Shown: piece after piece, positions 34,701 to 41,405 of the stretch
How the letters are laid out: the number at the start of each line of letters is the position of its first letter
Position numbering within the stretch: position 1 is the first letter of the stretch
DNA from: Protofrankia sp963555915
Lineage (GTDB): Bacteria; Actinomycetota; Actinomycetes; Frankiales; Frankiaceae
Assembly: GCF_963555915.1 (NCBI RefSeq)
Contig: NZ_CAUVXL010000234.1
Span: forward strand, 1-49,113
Direction: 5' to 3'
Length of the DNA stretch: 49,113 nt
The notes under the pieces: generated by a model
The model's input: only the letters and a program-made list of their open reading frames with translations
Told to the model about the DNA's origin: nothing
Database searches by the model: none
Program-made: the position numbers and the translations under genes

Positions 34701-35007
34701 TGCGACGCGCGGCCAGCACTCGTACCCGGACCTGTTCGCGGGTATGCGGGTCCAGCAGCGGCGCCTCCCACTCGGCCCGCCTGCGGATAAGGGCCGCGGC
34801 CAGGGTCGCGTAGCGTGCAGCGTTCCGTTGCCGCTGCAGAAAGGCCACGACGCGGGCCAGGTGCGCGCGCACCTCCGCGTCGGTGTACGTGGCAGCCGGG
34901 TCCAGCGCGGCGACGAAAAACGGGTCATCACAGTCAAGCGGGGATCGGCGTTGCAGCTCGGCCAACACCCGCTGCCGGTAGCTGCTGCCGTCGAACGCCG
35001 CGCTCAC
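31792..35007 (-). CDS. J-like / double zinc-ribbon / FN3 protein linked to Hsp70
   Basis: This 1071-aa protein is not one I can name. From the GTG at 35007 (AAGGTGGGG upstream) it shows a helical N-terminus (1-190). A segment at 198-258 looks like a degenerate J domain: LWALLGIPADSAPARIQAAH then RRPHDREKTVTADLL, with RPHD instead of HPD. Two zinc ribbons follow, Cys 331/334/346/349 and 357/360/371/374. A helical region (375-530) leads to four FN3-like beta domains (about 535-630, 631-730, 731-835, 836-930) and a tail. Its gene follows hsp70, so it may recruit clients or the chaperone. The frame is open to 35127, but that part covers a palindrome. Confidence 0.8.
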   Translation of the reverse strand: MSAAFDGSSYRQRVLAELQRRSPLDCDDPFFVAALDPAATYTDAEVRAHLARVVAFLQRQRNAARYATLAAALIRRRAEWEAPLLDPHTREQVRVRVLAARRSGDADRLAKVARNLATVRERFGGIPRSRVAGLRRLASADGVTTEQFDATLAGEKVIEDGSGEDVEPLAPGLRRQIRDGLTELRQLREGDRVGTASLWALLGIPADSAPARIQAAHEILVERNQRRPHDREKTVTADLLAQVRTRLLDGDPAAYTAGLVADARDEIRPKVEEHVVLDGELGPGAFEGLVREVLAAGRGLSAAQAKAVLLDIARDLGAAMTTGAVVDYVVCPRCGRPEPVDGSRVCRYCDTELYIPCPSCGRATEAAAAACQFCGQSLRQAREAGDALTAIRRELEDGHPRHAAELLARARPVLGAVGGSAARAADDLGVRVQAALAAADAGWRALVEHREARCDDAATAGARWLVAQAFDVPGPDGRSPEEVLAELTAHQDVIRRRVAAAAALAPADQENALAAVLATVADNREALAALAALPLPPPTDLTASNEEGAVVLRWRPSPSALGPVSYRVVRLVGAGMGEAGGQQGTPPVERSLGTTRSTELSDAGVPAGVLVRHEVTAVVGSRRSVGVRTPGLVVVRDVIALRAEQLGAGVRLSWRLDGPVDAVTIDRTVDESSPVQVPMRRIRANAGQYLDTAVQPGVTYRYQVYVEFQDVDGHPARTAGSGIAVTVTPRPRAVRDLAVTTVAGRTVLRWSAMPATHVQIYAVPVPVSDAGPPHAAGVEDTEIDLEKIAERARLVGSSRSGHLVDPLAAGELDYLPVTVCDGRAVVGAGVRHLVVEGIRDLRADDRGEEIVLSFHMPPGITQARVLWRRDQLPTGPDDPDAFRAKVTNTSLEIKGGWHLAAPRDGSAYFVACYPLVRTGGTLRAVGPGTAMVARSAASPDADDDLDDLNQPEHHEHHDRERTVTYTLARSGWRRRTLRVHVRADGPLPAMVLVARPGTTPPQASDDGHPLARVSASPPTPQRTLEVSLEGAELPWGVRLFPGSPASPGAPVGGVPGAVIVRHPPDDSLIIR

Positions 35008-35199
35008 CGCCCCACCTTCGTCCCCGCCGCCAGCATCCCCATCACAGAGCGTATGAAGGCGGCACCCGGACATGGCCCCGGCCTCGGCATTCACCATATG
35101 CACCGGACAGTGTCCGGTAACAGACAACGTTATGTAACAGACAACGTCATGTGCTGGACAACGTCGGGCACGCTGATGCCTGCGACCGCCACGGCGACG
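35008..35199. promoter_or_regulatory. Internal promoter region between hsp70 and the zinc-ribbon/FN3 gene
   Basis: The gap of 192 bp is the largest inside the chaperone part of the run. It has a perfect 17-bp palindrome ACCGGACA-G-TGTCCGGT (35102-35118) followed directly by three 17-bp tandem units (35118-35168): TAACAGACAACGTTATG, TAACAGACAACGTCATG, TGCTGGACAACGTCGGG. The layout suggests one or more regulator sites and a separate promoter. Confidence 0.6.
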
Positions 35200-36870
35200 T
35201 CAGTCCCGCTGTTTGAGCAGGGTGATCTTCCGTGTCTCCTCATCCCGCATCGCTTCGCTGCCCACACCCGCGGTGATCTGCAGGACGAGCGGCCCGGTCG
35301 CGCCCGGATGCGTGGCGGTGACGACGATCGTCTGGTCCGACCGCATGAGAAAGGTGACATCCACCGGTGTGCCGCGGGGATGTCCGCCGGGAATCCCCGC
35401 GATGGCACCTTCGACGATCACTTTGTTGTCCTGCGGGATGGTCGACTCAGCGCTCGTCCCCTGCTCGAACACACGGATGTCGACGTCCGTCTGGTTGTCG
35501 GAGATGGTGTAAAAGGTCTGGGTGATCTCAATCGGCAGCGGATCGTTGCGATGCGCCAGAAAGGCCGCGATCGTTTTGCCCCTGTCCTCGGCGAAGATCC
35601 CGAAGCCGCGGGACGTCACGTTGGTGACCTTCGTCTTGACCAGATCGACCACCGCGGTGGTGGCCAACCCGAAATCTCCCGCCGCGCCCGACACGGAGCG
35701 CGCGACGTCGGCCGGCGCCGCGGCATCCAGAGTCGCACCGGCCGCGAGCTTGCCCTGGGCAACCAGATCGTCGAGGACGTACCGTTCCAGTTCCTTCTTC
35801 TGCCCGAAGACCGCGGCGCCCTTGGCCACGGCGAGATCGGGGTCCAGGAGGCGTGGAGACAGACCGAAGCGCTCGGCGATCCTGCGGGCAACCGCCGGGC
35901 TCTTGCTCATACCGCCGACAAGCAGGCAGACGTCCACCTGGTCGACGCCACGCTCCCGAGCCCGGGCGAGCACCGACCCGGTGAGGTCAAGGGTGCGCTG
36001 TAGCAGGGCGGCGGTGATCTCCTCGAAGTCCGCCCGGGTCACGGTCACGTTTGTCCGCCGGCCGCCGTGAACCACCAGGACATCGACGCTGTCGCGACCG
36101 GACAGCGCCAACTTGGCGTCCTCCGCCGAGGTCAGCAGCTCCTGCTCGTCGTAGACGTCGTCGAGCGGATCACCGGCGTCGGGCTGCGCCTCGGTGAACT
36201 TCTGGGCCAAGAAGCGCACCAGCTCCGCATCCCAGTCAGCGCCGCCAAGCTCGTGGTCACCGTCAGTGGCCACAACTGTGATCGCGTTCTTCGACAGCCG
36301 GATGACCGTGGTGTCGAAGGTGCCTCCGCCCAGGTCGTAGACGAGCACGGTCGTCTCCGCCGCGCCGTCCTGGGCGAACCCGTACGCGAAGGCGGCGGCT
36401 GTGGGCTCGTTGATGATGTCCAACACGTTCAGCCCGGCGAGCGCGCCGGCCAGCTTCGTCGCCTTGCGCTCCTCGTCGCCGAAATAGGCCGGGACGGTGA
36501 TGACCACGTCCGTCACCGGGGCGCCGGTCGCCCGCTGCGCGTCGGCGGCGAGAGACTTGAGCACGAGGCTTGACACGGCAGGCGCGCTGTACTCCTCACC
36601 GTGCACGACAAATCGCCAGTCCGCCTCGCCCATGTGCCGCTTGACCAGGCTCGCCACGTCATCCGGGCGGATCCGGGACTGCCGCTTCGCCTGGGTGCCG
36701 ACGACAAACGTCACACCGCCGCCCGCGGACTCGTCGAACAGCACCACCGATGGTGTGGTCGGCTGCGACTCGATATTGCGAATCACGTCGGGACGTCCGT
36801 ACTCGTCCACCTGGGCGATGCACGAGTACGTCGTTCCCAGGTCGATGCCGAACACCTTTGTTCGCGCCAT
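35200..36870 (-). CDS. Hsp70-family chaperone lacking the C-terminal lid
   Basis: The 556-aa protein has the full actin-like ATPase: GIDLGTTYSCIAQ (8-20), DVVITVPAYFGDEERKAT (121-138), INEPTAAAFAYG, VYDLGGGTFDTTVIRLS (178-193) and LLVGGMSKSPAVARRI (317-331). A linker-plus-insertion of about 50 residues (357-410) replaces the usual DVLLLDV linker. A beta substrate-binding domain follows (about 415-550), and the protein ends without the helical lid and EEVD-type tail of DnaK (about 620-640 aa). GGAGGG precedes the ATG by 6 nt. It lies 30 nt after the GrpE-like gene, so a dedicated chaperone pair is likely. Confidence 0.93.
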   Translation of the reverse strand: MARTKVFGIDLGTTYSCIAQVDEYGRPDVIRNIESQPTTPSVVLFDESAGGGVTFVVGTQAKRQSRIRPDDVASLVKRHMGEADWRFVVHGEEYSAPAVSSLVLKSLAADAQRATGAPVTDVVITVPAYFGDEERKATKLAGALAGLNVLDIINEPTAAAFAYGFAQDGAAETTVLVYDLGGGTFDTTVIRLSKNAITVVATDGDHELGGADWDAELVRFLAQKFTEAQPDAGDPLDDVYDEQELLTSAEDAKLALSGRDSVDVLVVHGGRRTNVTVTRADFEEITAALLQRTLDLTGSVLARARERGVDQVDVCLLVGGMSKSPAVARRIAERFGLSPRLLDPDLAVAKGAAVFGQKKELERYVLDDLVAQGKLAAGATLDAAAPADVARSVSGAAGDFGLATTAVVDLVKTKVTNVTSRGFGIFAEDRGKTIAAFLAHRNDPLPIEITQTFYTISDNQTDVDIRVFEQGTSAESTIPQDNKVIVEGAIAGIPGGHPRGTPVDVTFLMRSDQTIVVTATHPGATGPLVLQITAGVGSEAMRDEETRKITLLKQRD

Positions 36871-36900
36871 GAAGGTCCCTCCAACAAACCGCCGCCGGTT

Positions 36901-37935
36901 TCAGTGTGCCCGAAAAACCTCCACCTCGGCTGGACGCACCACGGTCGACTCACCGCGGACGAATCCGGGCTTGAGTGTGCGGGCGATCGTCCGGTCACGG
37001 CCGGGGTCGTCAGTGCCGACCCGGCGCATGCCGACGTGCCGGACCGGGTCGAAGGGCATCCCCACCACCGCGGTATACGGACGGACGTCCGCCGCGACGT
37101 CCAGCACCTGCAGCAACTGCTTACGCAGGATGCCTGGGACGCTCTGGCCGTCGTCCGCGCCGAGACTGGTCATCTGGTCGTGCAGGCGCATGAGTCCCCG
37201 CAGCAACGGTGCCATCGCCTCGGTCAGTTCGCCGGCCCGAAGCCGGGTGTTCTCGGCGTGCAGGCGGTCCACCAGGTCGGCGTCGTGGCGCCGGAGCCTG
37301 ATCAGCTCCTCGGCCCGCTGGTGGAGTTCGTCCAACCGCAGGGCCGCCGCGGCGCTCGCGGCGGTGAGGTCGGCGAGGGCGCCAAGGTTCGCAGTGTCGG
37401 CGCCAGCCGCCCCTGCCGCGGCCGACGGAAGATCGACCTCGGTGGCTGGGTCGTCGCGAACCTCTCCGTCACCATGATCATCCAACCATCGCGGCCCGGC
37501 CAGATCCTCAACCTCACCAGCCTCGTCGGGTTCGTCGGCATTGCCAGCCTCGTCGGCCTCGTCGGCCTCAGCTTCCTCGTCGGTCGGCCCCGTCGCCACG
37601 GCTGCGAACGGGCCGACCCGGTCATCGCGCCAGGGGAGGTCCACAGCGACAGCCACATCCACGTCCCCCAGGGTGGCGTCCCCGAGGGGATGGGCATCCA
37701 CGTCGAGCGAGTCCTCCGCCGGCGCGTCCTCTACAACAACAGCCTCCACAACCTCGTCGTCCATGCCGGCGGTCCCGTCCATGCCGGCGGTCCCGGCGGT
37801 CGGCGGCCGACCGAGGTCTGCCGGCGGCGGATCCGGCGGGTACCAGCGCGGCGCGTCGGGCACCGGCTCCTGGCGCGGCCGGAACATCGAATAACGACCG
37901 TCATCCCCGAAAGGTGACGACACAGGGCGATTCAT
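36901..37935 (-). CDS. GrpE-like nucleotide exchange factor with acidic N-terminal extension
   Basis: The 344-aa protein has a long disordered, Asp/Glu-rich N-terminus (1-185) with GTAGMD repeats made from an 18-bp duplication (37761-37796). A coiled-coil helix follows (about 198-258, LDELHQRAEELIRLRRHDAD). The C-terminal head (about 290-344) has FDPVRHVGMRRVGTDDPGRD, then LKPGFVRGE and VVRPAEVEVFR, closely matching the GrpE beta domain. It should release ADP from the Hsp70 encoded next. It begins 16 nt after terD and ends 30 nt before hsp70. Confidence 0.85.
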   Translation of the reverse strand: MNRPVSSPFGDDGRYSMFRPRQEPVPDAPRWYPPDPPPADLGRPPTAGTAGMDGTAGMDDEVVEAVVVEDAPAEDSLDVDAHPLGDATLGDVDVAVAVDLPWRDDRVGPFAAVATGPTDEEAEADEADEAGNADEPDEAGEVEDLAGPRWLDDHGDGEVRDDPATEVDLPSAAAGAAGADTANLGALADLTAASAAAALRLDELHQRAEELIRLRRHDADLVDRLHAENTRLRAGELTEAMAPLLRGLMRLHDQMTSLGADDGQSVPGILRKQLLQVLDVAADVRPYTAVVGMPFDPVRHVGMRRVGTDDPGRDRTIARTLKPGFVRGESTVVRPAEVEVFRAH

Positions 37936-37951
37936 GATCGTGTTCCGCCGC

Positions 37952-38638
37952 CTACTTGCGTCCCGGCGTCCAGTTCAGACCCCATCCATAGGTTCGATCA
38001 AGATCCTGATGACCAGCGACATAGCGGACCTCCCTGTTCACCACGAGGTCGTCACCGCTGGAGTTGGTCAACTGGGCGATAGCGCACATCCGGGCGTTGC
38101 CGGCACTCTCGTCCAGCCGTACCTCGATCGGCGCGCCGCGCGCCGGCGTCAACGTCACCACGGCGTTCGCCTGGTCGAAGTTGGGGGCGCCGGCATAGAT
38201 GAAAGCAAAAATCAGCAACCGGCGGATCTCCCGGACATGGGCGAGGTTGACGAACAGGTTCTCCCCGCCGACGGACGCGCCGGTCCGGTCGTCGGCATCG
38301 AGCTGGACGTACGGCGGCGCCTCAAGAGACCCGAAGGTGTTACCCAGCGCCTGGACGACACCCTTGCGGCCGTCGGTGAGCTCGTAGAGGCACGCCAGGT
38401 CGAGGTCGACCCCGTCGGAGGCACCGCCGAGAACACGCTTGAGGAATCCGCCCGGGCCGCCGGCCGAGCCCGGGGCACTCTGGGCCGTCCAATTGAGGTT
38501 GACGTGTAGCCGACCGCCGCCGCCCTGCTTGCTCAGAGACACCGAAGGTGCATTCTTGGTCAAAGTGACCTTGCTCAGTGACACCGGCGCCGGGTTGGAA
38601 TCCTGGCCGCCGGACCGCTTGGTGTAGTCAATAGGCAT
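37952..38638 (-). CDS. TerD-family stress protein, first copy in the chaperone operon
   Basis: The 228-aa protein carries a TerD domain, a Ca2+-binding fold linked to tellurite, metal and stress resistance. Acidic ligand clusters are DGVDLDLACLYELTDG and LDADDRTGASVGGENLFVNL. The N-terminus repeats a VSLSK motif twice (PVSLSKVTLTK and SVSLSKQGGG). AGGGAG lies 6 nt before the ATG. It is followed within 16 nt by the GrpE-like gene, so TerD and the Hsp70 module are probably one transcript. Confidence 0.92.
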   Translation of the reverse strand: MPIDYTKRSGGQDSNPAPVSLSKVTLTKNAPSVSLSKQGGGGRLHVNLNWTAQSAPGSAGGPGGFLKRVLGGASDGVDLDLACLYELTDGRKGVVQALGNTFGSLEAPPYVQLDADDRTGASVGGENLFVNLAHVREIRRLLIFAFIYAGAPNFDQANAVVTLTPARGAPIEVRLDESAGNARMCAIAQLTNSSGDDLVVNREVRYVAGHQDLDRTYGWGLNWTPGRK

Positions 38639-38713
38639 GATCCGCTCCCTTGCGGTGGTCGTGATATGAGCTTAGAGCGCCCGGCGACAGCGGCGTGGCG
38701 TCGCGGGAACAGC

Positions 38714-39865
38714 CTAGGAACGGGCCACCACCACCTCGCCGGACCGAGCGTCGGGATCGCCGTCCTGCCCCCCTGCACCGGCAGCCCGCTGCCGGTCGCG
38801 GTTGCGGATGGAGGTCACCAACGCGACGGCGATGAACCCGACACCGACAAGACCGGTGATGATCTCGGGAACTTCGGTCTCGATGCTGATGGCAAGAATC
38901 ACCGCCAGGGCGCCGATGGCGTAGTGGGCACCATGCTCCAGGTACACATACTCCTGCAGGGTTCCCCGGCGAACCAGATACACGGTGAGCGACCGGATGT
39001 ACATCGCGCCAATACCAAGGCCAGCCGCGATGACGAAGATCTTCTGAGTGATCGCGAAGGCGCCCACCACACCGTCGAAGGAGAACGAGGCGTCGAGCAC
39101 CTCCAGATAGAGGAAGAGGAAGAACGCGGCTTTCCCTGCGGCCAGCACCACCGCGTTCGCACCGCCGGTTGACCCGGCCCCGGCTCCGACCCCGTCGGAT
39201 TCCGCGCCGTCCTCCTCGGTGTCCGCACCGACGCCACGCGCCTCGAAGAACTCCCCGAGGCCACGTACACCCAGGTAGGTCGCAAGGCCCGCGACGCCGG
39301 CGCTCAGCACCTGCTGGGTGTGGTCATCGGAGAACACCTCCGCCACGACCAGCAGCGCGACCAGCCCGACCACGACCGACAGCACGTCGAGGCGGCCGGC
39401 CTTACGCAGCGGTTCCTCGAGCCAGCGCAGCCACTGGATGTCGCGCTCGGGATCGAACATGAAGTCCAGAAAAATCATGAAGAGGAAGATCCCGCCGAAG
39501 GCTGCGATCGAGGGATGGGCGTCGGCCAGCCGCGCCGCATACTCGTCCGGGTTGTTCAGCGCAAGGTCGAAGACCTCCAGCGGCCCCAGATGGGCGGTGA
39601 CGGCGACGATGACGATCGGGAACAACAGCCGCATGCCGAAGACCGCGATCAGGACGCCCACCGTCAAGAAGATCTTCTGCCAGAACTCGTTCATCCGACC
39701 CAGGATGGTCGCGTTGATCACCGCATTGTCGAACGACAGGCTTATCTCAAGGACCGCGAGGATGGCGACGAGAGCGGCGGTCTGAGGACCCCCGATCACT
39801 CCCGCCACTGCGATACCTACGACGGTGACGGCCAGTGACCAACCAAAAATGCGCAAGACTTGCAC
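38714..39865 (-). CDS. TerC-family (DUF475) integral membrane protein
   Basis: The 383-aa protein has multiple membrane segments and two copies of the TerC-type acidic motif: ILAVLEISLSFDNAVINATI (near 40) and LYLEVLDASFSFDGVVGAFA. These Asp residues bind or carry metal in this family, which is tied to Mn2+ export and tellurite resistance. I choose GTG 39865; GGGGGAGG lies 12 nt upstream. The frame is open to 39946, but that part is the arm and loop of a perfect hairpin. It lies between two TerD genes, as in other Ter clusters. Confidence 0.88.
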   Translation of the reverse strand: MQVLRIFGWSLAVTVVGIAVAGVIGGPQTAALVAILAVLEISLSFDNAVINATILGRMNEFWQKIFLTVGVLIAVFGMRLLFPIVIVAVTAHLGPLEVFDLALNNPDEYAARLADAHPSIAAFGGIFLFMIFLDFMFDPERDIQWLRWLEEPLRKAGRLDVLSVVVGLVALLVVAEVFSDDHTQQVLSAGVAGLATYLGVRGLGEFFEARGVGADTEEDGAESDGVGAGAGSTGGANAVVLAAGKAAFFLFLYLEVLDASFSFDGVVGAFAITQKIFVIAAGLGIGAMYIRSLTVYLVRRGTLQEYVYLEHGAHYAIGALAVILAISIETEVPEIITGLVGVGFIAVALVTSIRNRDRQRAAGAGGQDGDPDARSGEVVVARS

Positions 39866-39882
39866 GAGGAACAGGTACCTCC

Positions 39883-39940
39883 CCCGGACCGGGGTCGGGG
39901 CGCGGCGCCGGGGGCACCACCGCGCCCCGACCCCGGTCCG
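39883..39940 (-). other. Perfect 22-bp hairpin in the terC-like leader
   Basis: The arms at 39883-39904 and 39919-39940 are exact reverse complements of 22 bp with a 14-nt loop. On the - strand transcript the hairpin ends just before GGGGGAGG, the ribosome site of the TerC-like gene. It may block or permit readthrough from terD, or regulate translation. Confidence 0.85.
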
Positions 39941-40028
39941 GAGCATCGAGGCAGCACGTCAACCGCAGGTCTACGTAGCGGTCCACCGGGAATCGTCGGG
40001 GCCGGCGATGACGCGGCCACCGGGGTCC

Positions 40029-40071
40029 CGGGGGACCCGTCCGATCACGAGATGTTCTGACGGGTCCCCCG
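40029..40071. terminator. Hairpin downstream of the second terD gene
   Basis: CGGGGGACCCGTC (40029-40041) and GACGGGTCCCCCG (40059-40071) pair over 13 bp with a 17-nt loop. It lies 230 bp after the terD stop (in - strand order) and before the TerC-like hairpin. No U-tract follows. Confidence 0.6.
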
Positions 40072-40301
40072 TGACGGGCGCCGGGCGGGATACCTTCGCC
40101 ATCCCGCTTCGCCCTCTACCCTGCCGCCTCGCCCTCTACCGTGCGCCGTCTACCCTGCGCCATGGTCGCCCGCACGTTGACCTACCCGGCCGGCCGAGCG
40201 CCGGGTCCCGGGCATCGTAACCGCCCAAACCAGCACCCCCGTCACACCCGGACCGTTGCGGACGTGCGCCACACCGGCAACGGGCGTGGGGGAGATGGCG
40301 A

Positions 40302-40877
40302 TCAGACGTTGACGCCGTAGTCCCGGGCGATGCCGGCAAGACCGGTGGCGTAGCCCTGACCGACCGCCCGAAACTTCCACTCCGAACCGTGCCGGTAAAC
40401 TTCACCGAAGACCATGGCAGTCTCGGTGGAGGCGTCCTCGGTGAGATCGTAACGTGCGATCTCGGCGCCCCCCGCACCGTTCACGATCCTGATGAACGCG
40501 TTGCGTACCTGGCCGAAGTTCTGCTGGCGTGACTCCGCATCGTAGATCGAAACCGGGAACACGACCTTGTCGATCTCTGCTGGCAAGCTGACGAGATTCA
40601 CGTTTATCGCTTCGTCGTCGCCTTCTCCCTCACCGGTCAGGTTGTCGCCCTGGTGCTCGATGGCGCTGTCCGGGCTCTTGAGGTTGTTGAAGAAGACGAA
40701 ATGGCCGTCGGAGAGCACCCTGCCGTCGGCCCTGCACGCGATCGCACTCGCATCAAGATCGAAATCTGCGCCGGTGGTGCTCCGCGCATCCCATCCGAGG
40801 CCGACGACGATGTTGGCGAGGCCCGGCGCCTCCTTGGTCAGCGAAACGTTTCCGCCCTTGCTGAGGCTGACTCCCAC
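40302..40877 (-). CDS. terD: TerD-family stress protein, canonical length
   Basis: This 191-aa protein is a textbook TerD: MGVSLSKGGNVSLTKEAPGL, TTGADFDLDASAIACRADGR, FFNNLKSPDSAIEHQGDNLT, GEGEGDDEAINVNLVSLPAE and the end YATGLAGIARDYGVNV. The acidic clusters bind Ca2+ in the family. GTG 40877 follows GGAGGAGTA; the frame is open to 41045 but the longer form has no family support. It is the first gene of the 16-kb - strand Ter array and faces away from glgE. Confidence 0.95.
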   Translation of the reverse strand: MGVSLSKGGNVSLTKEAPGLANIVVGLGWDARSTTGADFDLDASAIACRADGRVLSDGHFVFFNNLKSPDSAIEHQGDNLTGEGEGDDEAINVNLVSLPAEIDKVVFPVSIYDAESRQQNFGQVRNAFIRIVNGAGGAEIARYDLTEDASTETAMVFGEVYRHGSEWKFRAVGQGYATGLAGIARDYGVNV

Positions 40878-41405
40878 TACTCCTCCTGCTGTCCTTGCGA
40901 TCGGGGCTGGTCTTGTATCCCGGGTGTTTCGGGGCCCTGGCCGCCCCCCGCACCGAGCGCGACGCAGCTTACTGGACTCGATCATGCATACCCACGGCGA
41001 CATGGGGTCACCGGGGTCTGCCTCCAGCGGGACGAACGGGGCCACGCGGGGGTTCCCCGGGGCAGCAACGGGCCAAAGGGCGCGCGACGATCGTCAGATC
41101 GCGCGCCCGGAGGCCGTAGTCCCCGGGGCAGCAACGGCCCACCCACGCGTGAGCGTGGCCGGCATGGGTATCCCCAGCCGATACCGACGGTGGGCCGGTC
41201 CACCCATGGCAACTGACCTACCCGGAACGCGCATCAACGTGGAGACTTCGATCCGATGCCGACATCCTCCCCGCCCGGCGGACCGCCTCCGTATCACCAA
41301 CACAACCCCACCCGGTGGTCCCACGCTGTTCACGTTGGGGCGCCTCCGACTGGTACAGCAGAGGCGGATTATCAAGGAGTGGTTCCCCTCGATAAGGTCG
41401 CGGCG
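40878..41405. promoter_or_regulatory. Divergent promoter region of terD and glgE
   Basis: This 528-bp gap has no convincing gene. It holds a reverse-oriented palindromic element (41071-41115) flanked by two 18-bp direct repeats TCCCCGGGGCAGCAACGG (41054-41071, 41120-41137). The promoters of terD and glgE must lie here. I could not assign -35/-10 boxes. Confidence 0.6.
41071..41115 (-). repeat. Dispersed palindromic repeat, copy 4 (reverse orientation)
   Basis: In reverse complement it reads GGCC-TCC-GGGCGCGCGA, an 11-nt loop, TCGCGCGCCC-TTT-GGCC. It differs from copy 3 (49067-49111) at only two positions. The flanking 18-bp direct repeats make a compound structure of 84 bp. Confidence 0.92.

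Noticed and set aside
34186..36003. 605-aa open frame on the + strand opposite hsp70 and the zinc-ribbon/FN3 gene
   Set aside because: The opposite strand carries clear Hsp70 motifs and zinc ribbons; the + frame has no recognisable domain.
39866..39946. yybP-ykoY Mn2+ riboswitch before the TerC-like gene
   Set aside because: The conserved loop sequences of that riboswitch are not visible; only a simple perfect hairpin is seen.
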